Of a stretch of DNA of 64,000 nt, positions 25,178 through 33,717 are shown piece by piece. The translations under genes and the position numbers were made by a program. Below the pieces are notes generated by a model, which saw only the letters and a program-made list of their open reading frames with translations, did not search any database and had not been told where the DNA came from. Source of the DNA: JANWXD01 sp037446115 (GTDB lineage Bacteria; Acidobacteriota; Terriglobia; Bryobacterales; Bryobacteraceae). Numbering within the stretch: the stretch's first letter is position 1; every line of letters starts with the position of its first letter. The stretch covers positions 1 through 64,000 of the forward strand of contig JBBIJF010000005.1 of NCBI GenBank assembly GCA_037446115.1, written 5' to 3'.

Positions 25178-26602
25178 TCACGGTTGCCAGTCGCCGTCGT
25201 CTTCGGTCTGGTCTTCGTCGGTCCACAACGGCTTTAAACCTGCGGCTTTCAAACGATCGGCCAGGGCCAGTCGAACCACTTCGGCTTCGGCCGGGGACAG
25301 TCCCCCGGCGAGTTTTTCGATTTTGCCGAGCAGGCGCCGCATGTTGACGCGCGACAGTTCGGCGGGCGCCGCGAGCGCGTAGGCCTCCAGCGCGGTGAGG
25401 CGCAGCTCGTCGTCATGAAAAAACTTCAACAGCTTGCCGACGTGCGCCTTCAGTCCGAGCCAGCCGATGCCGAGAATCGCCTGGCGCCGGGTTTCGACGT
25501 CCGGGTCGTCCAGGTACCGGGGAAAGTACTCGGCGAGGCGGTAATCGAGCGAGTAGCGCATCGCTTCGAGCGCCCGGGCGCGCGCCTCCGGCCGGTCGCA
25601 GAACTCGATGGCGTAGCGGCGGACCGCCGGATCGTGCATCTCGCGCGCCAGACCGACGAGGGCCGCGGCACGCTCGACCACGGGCGCCGCCTCATCCCGC
25701 AGGCGTTCCATCAAAGCCTGGCGAATTTCCGGATCCTCGGACTCGGCGAGAGCCTCCCAGCAAGCGGCGCGGACGGCGGCCGAGGGATCGGCGGCCGCGG
25801 TTTCCCGCAGGCGGGCCTGGACGGCCGCCGAAGGCCTCTGGTAACGGAAGCTGAGGGCTGCCGCCCGGCGCAGATCCTCTTCAGGGCTGGACAGCAATTC
25901 GAGGCGTTCGGCCTCGCTCAGCAGGTCCACTTCGGGAAGCGCAGTCTCCGGGTAGCGGGACCAGAGGTCGAAGGGCTCGGCCGGCGGTTCGGGGGCGGGC
26001 TCGTCGAGTTCGGCCAGCGCCGCCTCGACCTCCCGCCGCACCCAGGCGGCTTGCGGGTCGCCGCCGTTCAGTTTTGCCAGGACGGCTTCGAGCGCGGGCC
26101 GGGCGGCGGGATCGCCGTAGGCAGACAGGGCGAGGGACGCATCCACGGGATCCAGGTCCAGCCGCTCTTCCAGCAGCCGCCGGATCCGCTCATCGCGCAC
26201 GCCGAGCGAGGCCAGGGCGAAGGCAATTTCGTCCCCCTCGGCTGCGCCCACTTCCTGATACAGCCGGAGCAGAGGCTCGACCGAGGCTGCACCCAGTCGC
26301 GAGAAAGCCTCGAAGAGTTCCTCCGGGAAATCGCGGTGGTTCCGGCGCGCGCACGCGATGAGAAACGGAAGCGCCTCCGGGGTGGGCCGGTAGGAGAACA
26401 GGTCCAGCAGCACCAGTTCGAGATCGGCCACGTGATCCTCGCCGGGCTCCAGCCCGAAGCGGACCAGATCCGGAACCGCCTGCTCGAAGCGGCTGAGGAT
26501 GGCACGGAGGAGCCGGCGGTCGACGCCGATCCGCCCGCGGGCGGCCGCCTCCAGCAGGTCGTGGACGGGGACTTCGGAATAGCGCTCCGGTGAAATGAGC
26601 AT
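25178..26602 (-). CDS. HEAT-repeat protein
   Basis: This 474-residue acidic protein is built almost wholly of alpha-helical pairs of HEAT type, for example AVRAACWEALAESEDPEIRQAL and the following RDEAAPVVERAAALVGLARE unit. It has no signal or membrane helix, so it is probably a cytosolic scaffold. ATG 26602 lies one base after the SDR stop (TGACATG), so translation is coupled and it is the last gene of the ribosomal-protein run. The acidic tail (DEDQTEDDGD) is a further feature. Its partner is unknown. Confidence 0.8.
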   Translation of the reverse strand: MLISPERYSEVPVHDLLEAAARGRIGVDRRLLRAILSRFEQAVPDLVRFGLEPGEDHVADLELVLLDLFSYRPTPEALPFLIACARRNHRDFPEELFEAFSRLGAASVEPLLRLYQEVGAAEGDEIAFALASLGVRDERIRRLLEERLDLDPVDASLALSAYGDPAARPALEAVLAKLNGGDPQAAWVRREVEAALAELDEPAPEPPAEPFDLWSRYPETALPEVDLLSEAERLELLSSPEEDLRRAAALSFRYQRPSAAVQARLRETAAADPSAAVRAACWEALAESEDPEIRQALMERLRDEAAPVVERAAALVGLAREMHDPAVRRYAIEFCDRPEARARALEAMRYSLDYRLAEYFPRYLDDPDVETRRQAILGIGWLGLKAHVGKLLKFFHDDELRLTALEAYALAAPAELSRVNMRRLLGKIEKLAGGLSPAEAEVVRLALADRLKAAGLKPLWTDEDQTEDDGDWQP

Positions 26603-26603
26603 G

Positions 26604-27359
26604 TCAGTAGGTAGCGCGGCCGCCGCTGGCGTCATAGCACTGCCCGGTCACGAAAGAGCAGTCCGGGCTGGCCAGGAAGTGCACCACGGCTGCGATCTCC
26701 TCGGGCGTTCCCGTACGGCGCATGGGGATGCGGGAGGTCATGTAGTTGATCTGCTCGGGGGTGAGCTGGTCCAGGATGCGCGTGCGGACGACGGCCGGAG
26801 CCACGGAGTTGACGCAGATACCCTCGACGGCGACCTCCTTGGCCAGTGCTTTGGTGAAGGCGATCACGCCGGCCTTGCTGGCCGAATACGCGGTCATGTT
26901 GGGATTGCCTTCCTTGCCGGCGATCGAGGCGATGTTGACGATGCGGCCGTAGCGGTGGCGGCGCATATGGGTGATCACGGCGCGGCAACAGTGGAACACG
27001 CCGTCCAGGTTGACGGCCATCACGGCGCGCCAGTCGTCCGGAGTCTGCTCCCACAGCGGCGCCGCCTTGCCGGCGATGCCCGCATTGTTCACGAGGATCT
27101 CAATGCGGCCTGTACGGGCGAGCACGGCGGCCACGGCGCGGGCGACGGATTCGGCATCGGCGATATCCACCTCTACGGGGAAGGCGCTGAGGCCGTCGCG
27201 CGTGATGGCGGCGGCGACCGCGGAGGCGCCCGGAGCATCAATGTCGGCCACCGCCACGGTGGCGCCGGCGCGCGCCAGGCGCCAGGCAATCGCTTCTCCG
27301 ATCCCCGTGGCAGCGCCGGTGACCAAGGCGGTCTGGCCGCTGAGATCGAAGAACGCCAT
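26604..27359 (-). CDS. Short-chain dehydrogenase/reductase (FabG-like)
   Basis: This 251-residue enzyme has the classic SDR layout: TGAATGIG nucleotide loop (14-21), NNAG (91-94), Ser145, Tyr158 and Lys162 (YSASK). The acidic residue after strand 2 (ADID) favours NAD(H) over NADP(H). Sequence style is that of 3-oxoacyl-ACP reductases and sugar/alcohol dehydrogenases; the substrate is not clear. It follows rplI by 13 bases on the same strand. Fatty-acid genes are absent, so a FabG symbol is not given. Confidence 0.85.
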   Translation of the reverse strand: MAFFDLSGQTALVTGAATGIGEAIAWRLARAGATVAVADIDAPGASAVAAAITRDGLSAFPVEVDIADAESVARAVAAVLARTGRIEILVNNAGIAGKAAPLWEQTPDDWRAVMAVNLDGVFHCCRAVITHMRRHRYGRIVNIASIAGKEGNPNMTAYSASKAGVIAFTKALAKEVAVEGICVNSVAPAVVRTRILDQLTPEQINYMTSRIPMRRTGTPEEIAAVVHFLASPDCSFVTGQCYDASGGRATY

Positions 27360-27372
27360 AGGCGGCTCGGGC

Positions 27373-27819
27373 CTACTCTTCCTTAACAACCTGAACCAGG
27401 ATCTCGGCCGTGACGTCCTTGTGCAGCCGCACCGGGACCTTGTATTCGCCGAGTTGCTTGATCGGCTCCTCGAGCTGGATCTTGCGGCGGTCCACGACGT
27501 AGTTCTTCTGTTGGAGGGCCTCGGCGATGTCCTTGGCCGTGACGGAGCCGAAGAGCTGGTCGTGTTCGCCCGCCTTTTGCGGAATCGTAACGGTGACACC
27601 GGCCAGCAGCCGTGCCAGTTCCTCGGCTTCGCCGCGTTCTCTGGCTTCGCGGCGGAGGTGCGCCTGGCGCTCCTGCTCGACGATTTTCTTGTTGGCTTCG
27701 GTGGCGGGCACCGCCAGCCGGCGCGGCAGCAGGTAGTTGCGGGCATAGCCGTCGGCCACGTTGACGATGTCGCCGCGACTGCCCAGTTTCTCGATGTTTT
27801 CCCTGAGGATGACCTGCAT
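27373..27819 (-). CDS. rplI: 50S ribosomal protein L9
   Basis: This 148-residue protein has the L9 N-terminal domain (MQVILREN, then GDIVNVADGYARNYLLPRRLA), the long linking helix and a C-terminal domain ending VRLHKDVTAEILVQVV. It binds 23S rRNA and helps maintain the reading frame. Length and order are standard. It follows rpsR by 27 bases in the usual rpsF-rpsR-rplI order. Confidence 0.97.
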   Translation of the reverse strand: MQVILRENIEKLGSRGDIVNVADGYARNYLLPRRLAVPATEANKKIVEQERQAHLRREARERGEAEELARLLAGVTVTIPQKAGEHDQLFGSVTAKDIAEALQQKNYVVDRRKIQLEEPIKQLGEYKVPVRLHKDVTAEILVQVVKEE

Positions 27820-27846
27820 GGGTGACTCCGGAAACCGGCTCGCCGT

Positions 27847-28146
27847 TCACACCGCGGCGGCGAAGGGCAGCAGCGCGATGTTGCGCGCCTGTTTGATGGC
27901 CTCGCTCAGGCGGCGCTGGTGCGGGCTGCAGACGCCGGAAACGCGCCGCGGCACGATCTTACCGCGCTCGGAAAGAAACGCCGACAGCAGTTTGACATCT
28001 TTGTAGTCAATATCGTCAATGCGTTCCACGCAGAACCGGCATACTTTCTTGCGCCGGAAGTACTGCTTGCGCGTTGCGACAATCGCTTTGTCCGTACCGG
28101 TGGGCTTCTGGGAGGGGGCCACCGGCTTGCCTTTTGCTTCCGCCAT
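27847..28146 (-). CDS. rpsR: 30S ribosomal protein S18
   Basis: This 99-residue protein keeps the S18 core (FRRKKVCRFC, IDYKDVKLL, RGKIVPRRVSGVC, HQRRLSEAIKQARNIALLPF). Cysteines at CRFC and SGVC with the nearby His form a possible zinc-binding (C+) site, which many bacteria have lost. The N-terminal 25 residues are a lineage-type extension. In many bacteria ssb or priB lies between rpsF and rpsR; here only 21 bases separate them. Confidence 0.96.
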   Translation of the reverse strand: MAEAKGKPVAPSQKPTGTDKAIVATRKQYFRRKKVCRFCVERIDDIDYKDVKLLSAFLSERGKIVPRRVSGVCSPHQRRLSEAIKQARNIALLPFAAAV

Positions 28147-28167
28147 AATTCTCCTCGATCCTTCTTT

Positions 28168-28590
28168 CTATTCTGAGGCTTCCGCTTCCGCTTTCGCCAT
28201 CACCTCTTCGGCGGCCGGGGCGCCCGGGGCCGGGGCGGCGGGCGCCGGTTTGCGGGCCGCGCGTTGTTCGCGCTCGCGCCGCTTCTTTTCCAGGCGCTTG
28301 AGCTTGCGGTCGATGCGCACCGTGAGGTACTTGATCACCGTATCGGAAACGCGCAGGCGCCGCTCGATCTCGGTGACGGCGTCGGGCGGAGCGCTGAACT
28401 GCACTAAAACGTAGTAGCCGTCTTCGTACTTGCGCACGCGGTAGGCAAGTTTGCGCACGCCCCACTTTTCCACTTTGTCTATGGTGCCGCCCGCCCCGGT
28501 GACCACCTGCCGGATCTGCTCGACGGCCTGGTCAATTTCCTCTTCGGTGGCGTTCGGTCTGACAATAAAAAGTTCTTCGTAGATTCTCAT
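28168..28590 (-). CDS. rpsF: 30S ribosomal protein S6
   Basis: This 140-residue protein starts MRIYEELFIVRPNA and has the S6 ferredoxin-like fold with WGVRKLAYRVRKYEDGYYVLVQF. It pairs with S18 on the small subunit. The tail after about residue 100 is a long Lys/Arg then Ala/Glu-rich extension. The ATG overlaps the pth stop by four bases (ATGA), coupling the two. Confidence 0.97.
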   Translation of the reverse strand: MRIYEELFIVRPNATEEEIDQAVEQIRQVVTGAGGTIDKVEKWGVRKLAYRVRKYEDGYYVLVQFSAPPDAVTEIERRLRVSDTVIKYLTVRIDRKLKRLEKKRREREQRAARKPAPAAPAPGAPAAEEVMAKAEAEASE

Positions 28591-29204
28591 TCGTCCTCTG
28601 CTGTGTCACCGGGGGCGCGACGATTGAATTTCGCCATGGACTTTTCGACGCCCTCGGAAATCAGGCACGCGACCGCATCGGCCGCGTACTCCACGAACTC
28701 GTCCAACTCCTGCCGCCTCTCGGGCGGAAACGGCGACAGCACGTAGCGAGCGCCGTCTCCCACGCGGTAGCCGGCGATCCCCAGCCGCACGCGGGGAAAG
28801 TCGGTGGTGCCGAGCGCTTCGGCGACCGACTCCACGCCGTGGTGGCCTCCCGGAGAACCCCTGGGCCGGACGCGAAGGGCCCGCCACGGCAGATCGAGAT
28901 CATCGTAAACCAGAACGAGGTCCTGCGGGCGCAGCTCATAGCGGCGGAGCAGCGCCCCCACCGCCGGCCCGCTCAGATTCACGTACGTCTGCGGCTTGGC
29001 AAGCAGCACCGGCTTGTCCTGAATGCATCCCGACCCCACCAGGGCCATGGCCTCCTTACGGCTCACGCGGATGCCGAAGCGTTCCGCCAGGCGATCAATC
29101 ACGAGGAATCCCAGGTTGTGCGGGGTGAGCTCATACTCCGGGCCCGGGTTTCCCAGGCCGACGATCAGCGCCGGACCAAAGCCGGGTTCTCTCGATGCCT
29201 CCAT
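28587..29204 (-). CDS. pth: Peptidyl-tRNA hydrolase
   Basis: This 205-residue enzyme frees tRNA from stalled peptidyl-tRNA. It has VGLGNPGPEY, the catalytic His at residue 29 (TPHNLGF), KPQTYVNLSG, YDDLDLPW and GSPGGHHGVESV, all Pth signatures. Size is typical apart from a short N-terminal extension. It sits between rplY (32 bases upstream) and rpsF (ATGA overlap). A rplY-pth pair is a common bacterial arrangement. Confidence 0.97.
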   Translation of the reverse strand: MEASREPGFGPALIVGLGNPGPEYELTPHNLGFLVIDRLAERFGIRVSRKEAMALVGSGCIQDKPVLLAKPQTYVNLSGPAVGALLRRYELRPQDLVLVYDDLDLPWRALRVRPRGSPGGHHGVESVAEALGTTDFPRVRLGIAGYRVGDGARYVLSPFPPERRQELDEFVEYAADAVACLISEGVEKSMAKFNRRAPGDTAEDE

Positions 29205-29236
29205 CGTGTTCGGTCACGGCCACACCGGCCTGCGCG

Positions 29237-29893
29237 CTATTCCTCGCCGGCCTCCTCCTTCTTGCCCTTCTTGATCACCTCCGGTTCCGACGGAGCAGCG
29301 GCGGGCGCTTCGGCGGCGGGCGCGGCTTCGTGATGCCGCAGCGCGATGACGTGCGCCACCACCGTCTCCGGATGGCTCAGCAGCACCATGGAGCCGCTCA
29401 GCGGGACGTCGGAAGCGCGCCGGCTCTGCCCGATCATCAGATCGGTCACATCCACGCTCAGGTGGTCGGGAATCTCATCGGGGAGGCACTCGATTTCCAG
29501 TTCGCGCGTCACGATCTCGAGCAGGCCGCCCTGCTGCTTGACGCCCTTGGCCTCGCCAACCGCGTGCACCGGAACCGAGACGCGGATGCGCCGGGTCAGG
29601 TCAATCCGCTTGAAATCCACGTGCAAGAGCGTTTCCGTGACAGGGTGGAACTGCCAGTCCACGATCATCACGGGCGTGGTGTCACCGTTGACGGCGAGCT
29701 GGAAGATGGTGTTGTGGCCGGTCTCGCTGTGAAGGATCTTCAAGATCTCCTTGGGACTCACCGAGACGGCCACAGGTTCCCGCCCTCCGCCGTAGACGAT
29801 GGCGGGGATCAAGCCCCGGGCGCGGAGCCGGCGGGCTTCGTTCTTGCCGCGTGCCGGGCGCGGTTGCGCGCTAACCGTCCATTCCTTTCTCAT
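29237..29893 (-). CDS. rplY: 50S ribosomal protein L25 (CTC form)
   Basis: This 218-residue protein has the L25 5S-rRNA-binding domain at the N-terminus (ARGKNEARRLRARGLIPAIVYGGG) and the C-terminal CTC beta domain that makes the longer general-stress form. An acidic Ala/Glu/Lys tail ends it. It lies 65 bases after prs on the same strand and 32 bases before pth, the usual prs-rplY-pth order. The start codon is the ATG in a TCCGTAAAGG-poor context; a GGAGGAGTAACGC sequence precedes it on the minus strand. Confidence 0.95.
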   Translation of the reverse strand: MRKEWTVSAQPRPARGKNEARRLRARGLIPAIVYGGGREPVAVSVSPKEILKILHSETGHNTIFQLAVNGDTTPVMIVDWQFHPVTETLLHVDFKRIDLTRRIRVSVPVHAVGEAKGVKQQGGLLEIVTRELEIECLPDEIPDHLSVDVTDLMIGQSRRASDVPLSGSMVLLSHPETVVAHVIALRHHEAAPAAEAPAAAPSEPEVIKKGKKEEAGEE

Positions 29894-29958
29894 GCGTTAC
29901 TCCTCCGGCGCCGGGGCGCAGGTCCGTTGGGCGTGGGCTGCGGGACCCGGCGGATATC

Positions 29959-30903
29959 TCATACGAACAAGGTGCTGACCGAGGTTTCCTCGTGGATGGA
30001 GCGGATGGCCTGGGCCAGCAGCGGCGCCACCGAGAGCACCCGGAAGCGGTCGCACTGGCGGGCCTCCTCGCGCAGAGGAATCGAATTGGTCAGCACGACT
30101 TCTTTGATCCGGGACGCCTGGATGCGCTCCACGGCGGGCCCGGAAAGGACCGCATGGGTGGCGCAGGCGGTGACGCTTTCGGCGCCGTGTTCAAAGAGGG
30201 CTTCGGCGCCCTTGACCAGCGTGCCCGCAGTGTCAATCAGGTCGTCCACGATCAGACAGTTCCGATTCCGTACGCGGCCGATGATATGCATGACCTCGGC
30301 CACGTTGGCTTCTTCGCGGCGCTTGTCAATAATGGCCAGCGGAGCCTTGAGGCGCTTGGCAAAGGCACGGGCGCGCTCGACCCCTCCGGCGTCGGGGGAA
30401 ACCACCGTAAGCCGGTTACCGGCCATCGCCCGGAAGTATTCGATCATCACCGGCGTGGCAAACAGATGATCCACCGGGATGTCGAAGAACCCCTGGATCT
30501 GCGCCGCATGCAGATCCAGGGCCAGAATGCGGTCAGCCCCGGCGCGCTCCAGCAGACTGGCCACCAGTTTGGCGGAGATAGGAACCCGGGGTTTGTCCTT
30601 CCGATCCTGGCGGGCGTACCCATAATAGGGTAGCACTGCCGTGATGCGCTCCGCAGAGGCGCGCTTGAGGGCGTCAATCATCAACAGCAGTTCGAAGAGG
30701 TGCCGTTCGACGGGGGTGCAGGTGGGCTGGATGACAAAGACGTCGGCGCCGCGGACATTTTCGTGGATCTGGACGTAAATTTCTCCGTCGGAGAACGGTT
30801 TGACAGAAGCGTCTCCGAGAGGACAGCCCAGGCAGGCACAAACTTCTTCGGCCAGCGCCCGGTTGGCGTTGCCTGTGAAAACCTTCAACCGATCAAACGT
30901 CAT
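29959..30903 (-). CDS. prs: Ribose-phosphate pyrophosphokinase
   Basis: This 314-residue enzyme makes PRPP from ribose-5-phosphate and ATP for nucleotide, His and Trp synthesis. It shows LKVFTGNAN at the N-terminus, the HDVHAxQ-type DLHAAQIQGFFDIPVDHL flexible-loop region, SPDAGGVERARAFAKRL and the PRPP loop VDDLIDTAGT. I chose ATG 30903 because it overlaps the ispE stop (ATGA) and gives the usual length; ATG 30930 would add nine residues. PRPP made here feeds apt in the same operon. Confidence 0.95.
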   Translation of the reverse strand: MTFDRLKVFTGNANRALAEEVCACLGCPLGDASVKPFSDGEIYVQIHENVRGADVFVIQPTCTPVERHLFELLLMIDALKRASAERITAVLPYYGYARQDRKDKPRVPISAKLVASLLERAGADRILALDLHAAQIQGFFDIPVDHLFATPVMIEYFRAMAGNRLTVVSPDAGGVERARAFAKRLKAPLAIIDKRREEANVAEVMHIIGRVRNRNCLIVDDLIDTAGTLVKGAEALFEHGAESVTACATHAVLSGPAVERIQASRIKEVVLTNSIPLREEARQCDRFRVLSVAPLLAQAIRSIHEETSVSTLFV

Positions 30904-31865
30904 TGTCCGTACCGGCTTCGGGGCGGCCATGACTTGGTTCCGTCCAGGTGAGGCGCCAGCCACCTGCGCCACAGACCCCAGTACTGCGCGCGTGAGACCA
31001 CCCGTGCGGCGAACACCCGGCACCGGCCGGCCAGACGGGCGCGCGCGCCATGCATCTTCCCGCGGTTGTCGAAGAGCCCGTAGACGGCGGAGCCGCTCCC
31101 CGTCAGCAGAGCCTGCACCGCGCCGAGCCTTTGCAAGCTTGTCTTTAACGACCGCAGCCGGGGGAACTTGTCAAAGACAACCGCCTCAAAGTCATTCCTA
31201 AACGCCAGATCGCGACGCCCGGGCGGCGCCCCCACTGCCGCCGCCCACGCCACAGACTGGAAACTACTTATGTTAAACGGAGCCCGCCCGGGTGTCAATT
31301 TCGCGCTGAGGGCCTGATAGGCCTCGCGGGTGGAAATCACTAAGTCGGGGACGACGATGAGGCAATAGCGCGGCTTGTAGTCGGCCAGCGGATAGACCTC
31401 TGCGCCGCGACCTACTCCGAGGGCCGTGCCGCCCAGCAGGAAGAAGGGAACATCGCTGCCCAGCTGTTCGGCCATGCGGATCAGCTCCGCAGCGGTGAGA
31501 CGGGCGCCTGCGAGCACGGGCAGGGCCAGCAGCACGGCGGCGGCATCCGAAGACCCGCCCCCCAGGCCGGCGCCCTGCGGGATGTGTTTGGTGATCCGGA
31601 TGCGGACCGTGCCACGAACGGCGCCGGCAGCGATCAAAGCGGTTGCCGCGCGGGAGGCGAGGTTGTCCGGGATGGGGGGAACACAATCCACGTGCACGGC
31701 AGCGGGGCCGCCGGGCCGGTATTCGAGTTCCACGGCATCCGCCAGCGAAACCGTCTGGTAGATGGTGCGGAGCTCGTGGTAGCCGTCGGGCCGGGGGCCG
31801 AGCACGCGCAAGGCGAGATTGACCTTGGCCAGCGCCCGTACGCGCGCACGCCGGACCGCGCTCAT
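30900..31865 (-). CDS. ispE: 4-diphosphocytidyl-2-C-methyl-D-erythritol kinase
   Basis: This 321-residue GHMP kinase phosphorylates CDP-methylerythritol in the MEP isoprenoid pathway. It has AKVNLALRVLGPRPDGYHEL at the N-terminus and the ATP-binding Gly-rich loop PQGAGLGGGSSDAA; a C-terminal LLTGSGSAVYGLF motif closes the active site. The ATG overlaps the apt stop (ATGA, 31862-31865) and its own stop overlaps the prs start. The ispE-prs order is common in bacteria. Confidence 0.96.
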   Translation of the reverse strand: MSAVRRARVRALAKVNLALRVLGPRPDGYHELRTIYQTVSLADAVELEYRPGGPAAVHVDCVPPIPDNLASRAATALIAAGAVRGTVRIRITKHIPQGAGLGGGSSDAAAVLLALPVLAGARLTAAELIRMAEQLGSDVPFFLLGGTALGVGRGAEVYPLADYKPRYCLIVVPDLVISTREAYQALSAKLTPGRAPFNISSFQSVAWAAAVGAPPGRRDLAFRNDFEAVVFDKFPRLRSLKTSLQRLGAVQALLTGSGSAVYGLFDNRGKMHGARARLAGRCRVFAARVVSRAQYWGLWRRWLAPHLDGTKSWPPRSRYGQ

Positions 31866-32383
31866 TGATCGTAATGGACCAGGGAGAAGACGTCGTATCC
31901 GGGGAGCTTGTCGCGTCCGTGAAGAAAGTCGAGTTCCACGACGAAGCCGATGCCGGCGACCCGGCCGCCCAGCTTTTCGACCAGCCGGCACACGGCCGCG
32001 GCGGTGCCGCCTGTGGCCAGCACATCGTCCACGATGAGGATGTTTTGACCCGGCTCGATGGCGTCTTTGTGGACTTCCAGGGCATCGGTGCCGTACTCGA
32101 GGGAATACTCGATCCTCTCGGTGGCGGCCGGAAGCTTTCGGGGCTTTCTGACGGGGATGAAGCCGACGCCCAGCGCGTAGGCGAGTGCGGGCGCGAAGAT
32201 GAAGCCGCGAGCCTCGATGCCCAGAACGGCATCCACTCCGACGTTCTTGTAGTGATCCCGGAGAGCGTCAATGACGGTCTTCAGGCCCTGGCGGTCCTTC
32301 AGCAGCGTGGTGATGTCATAAAAGAGGATGCCGGGCTTGGGGAAATCCGGCACCTGCCGGATCAGGCGTTTGAGATCGTGCAT
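31862..32383 (-). CDS. apt: Adenine phosphoribosyltransferase
   Basis: This 173-residue salvage enzyme joins adenine and PRPP to AMP. It keeps the family start (FPKPGILFYDITTLLKD), GIEARGFIFAPALA and the PRPP-binding loop ILIVDDVLATGGT. Length is typical. It lies 4 bases after the acylphosphatase gene and overlaps ispE (ATGA). ATG 32383 is the only start consistent with family length. Confidence 0.96.
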   Translation of the reverse strand: MHDLKRLIRQVPDFPKPGILFYDITTLLKDRQGLKTVIDALRDHYKNVGVDAVLGIEARGFIFAPALAYALGVGFIPVRKPRKLPAATERIEYSLEYGTDALEVHKDAIEPGQNILIVDDVLATGGTAAAVCRLVEKLGGRVAGIGFVVELDFLHGRDKLPGYDVFSLVHYDQ

Positions 32384-32387
32384 GAGG

Positions 32388-32666
32388 CTATTCGATGTGG
32401 AAACCCCGATATTGTAACACCGGGGCTTCCTGCTCCCGGACGTCGTGCACGACGGCCAGGCGCGGACCCTTAAAAAGCTCGGTACGGAGCTCGGCGAGCC
32501 GGACCGGATCGCCGATCGCGTAGACTTCGACCCGGCCGTCGTCCAGGTTGCGGACATAGCCGCGCAGGCCGAGCGCACAAGCCACACGTTCGACAAAGAA
32601 CCGGAAGCCGACCCCTTGCACGCGACCGGAAATCAAGAACCTGCGCGCCACCGGCTGCTGCTGCAT
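32388..32666 (-). CDS. acyP: Acylphosphatase
   Basis: This 92-residue enzyme hydrolyses acyl phosphates. The signature GRVQGVGFR carries the catalytic Arg22 and the second motif GYVRNLDDGRVEV the catalytic Asn40. Length matches the 90-100-residue family. It is the first gene of the minus-strand run that continues through apt, ispE, prs and the ribosomal proteins, with a TACAAT box 18 bases before its ATG. Confidence 0.93.
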   Translation of the reverse strand: MQQQPVARRFLISGRVQGVGFRFFVERVACALGLRGYVRNLDDGRVEVYAIGDPVRLAELRTELFKGPRLAVVHDVREQEAPVLQYRGFHIE

Positions 32667-32684
32667 GGCAGGACCGCGTCCGAC

Positions 32685-32690
32685 ATTGTA
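32685..32690 (-). promoter_or_regulatory. -10 box for the acyP-apt-ispE operon
   Basis: The minus strand reads TGGTACAAT, an extended -10 form. The predicted start near 32678 leaves a leader of about 12 bases. The upstream half of this promoter would overlap the divergent hemB promoter. Confidence 0.45.
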
Positions 32691-32709
32691 CCAGCCGGCT
32701 CGGCGCCGT

Positions 32710-32738
32710 TTGCACCGCGGCCAAGGCGGGGGAACAAT
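32710..32738 (+). promoter_or_regulatory. Promoter of hemB, probably leaderless
   Basis: TTGCAC (32710-32715), a 17-base spacer and AACAAT (32733-32738) end 6 bases before the ATG at 32745. A start 7 bases after the -10 box would fall on the A of the ATG itself. Confidence 0.45.
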
Positions 32739-32744
32739 AGTGTT

Positions 32745-33713
32745 ATGCCCTTCCCCGTGCACCGCTTGCGGCGACTGCGGGCCAGCGAATCGCTGCGCCG
32801 ACTCGTCCGGGAAACCCATCTGGAACCGAGCCAGCTCATCTATCCCTTGTTCGTGTGCCCGGGCGAGGGGATCCGGCGGGAAATCGCCTCGATGCCCGGC
32901 AATTATCAGCTGTCGGTAGACGAAGTGGTCAAAGAATGCGCGGAAGTGCGGTCGCTGGGGCTGGGCGGCGTGATCCTGTTCGGGATCCCGGAGTCCAAGG
33001 ACGAGGCGGCCTCGGGAGCCTACGCCGAAGACGGGATCGTACAGCGGGCGGTCCGAGCTATCAAGAAGGAAGTGCGGGACCTGGTGGTGATTACCGACGT
33101 TTGCAACTGCGAATATACGAGCCACGGGCACTGCGGCAAGGTGGTTGACGGGGAGGTGGACAACGACGCGACGCTCGAGTGGCTGGCGGCAACTGCGGTA
33201 TCGCATGCGCGGGCCGGGGCCGACATCGTGGCGCCTTCCGACATGATGGACGGCCGGGTGGGGGCCATCCGCAAGGCGCTGGACGAGAGGGGGTTCGCCA
33301 AGATCCCCATCCTGTCGTACGCGGCCAAGTTCGCCTCCTGTTTCTACGGGCCGTTCCGGGAGGCGGCTGAATCGGCACCGCAGTTCGGCGACCGTAGGAG
33401 CTACCAGATGGATCCGCCGAATGCACGGGAGGCGATGCGGGAAATCGAGCTGGACATCGAAGAGGGGGCGGACATTATCATGATCAAGCCCGCCCTGCCC
33501 TATCTGGATCTGATCCGGGCGGCCCGGGAACGCTTCGACGTACCGCTGGCGGCCTATCAGGTTAGCGGCGAGTTCAGCATGATCGTGGCGGCGGCGCGCA
33601 ACGGCTGGCTGGACGGGGAGCGGGCGATGCTGGAGACCCTGACGGCCATCCGGCGCGCCGGCGCCCAGATCATCCTGACCTATTTCGCCAAGGACGCGGC
33701 CCGCCTGCTGTAG
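32745..33713 (+). CDS. hemB: Delta-aminolevulinic acid dehydratase (porphobilinogen synthase)
   Basis: This 322-residue enzyme condenses two 5-aminolevulinates to porphobilinogen in haem synthesis, which the cytochrome cluster and the sirohaem enzyme need. The Schiff-base lysines are Lys195 (SYAAKFAS) and Lys248 (IMIKPALPY). DVCNCEYTSHGHC holds the three-Cys zinc site (Cys120, Cys122, Cys130), so this is the Zn-dependent type. It is divergent from acyP and convergent with the ACT gene, 4 bases apart. The ATG at 32745 fits family length and a close promoter; upstream in-frame starts extend into the acyP promoter. Confidence 0.96.
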   Translation: MPFPVHRLRRLRASESLRRLVRETHLEPSQLIYPLFVCPGEGIRREIASMPGNYQLSVDEVVKECAEVRSLGLGGVILFGIPESKDEAASGAYAEDGIVQRAVRAIKKEVRDLVVITDVCNCEYTSHGHCGKVVDGEVDNDATLEWLAATAVSHARAGADIVAPSDMMDGRVGAIRKALDERGFAKIPILSYAAKFASCFYGPFREAAESAPQFGDRRSYQMDPPNAREAMREIELDIEEGADIIMIKPALPYLDLIRAARERFDVPLAAYQVSGEFSMIVAAARNGWLDGERAMLETLTAIRRAGAQIILTYFAKDAARLL

Positions 33714-33717
33714 GCCG

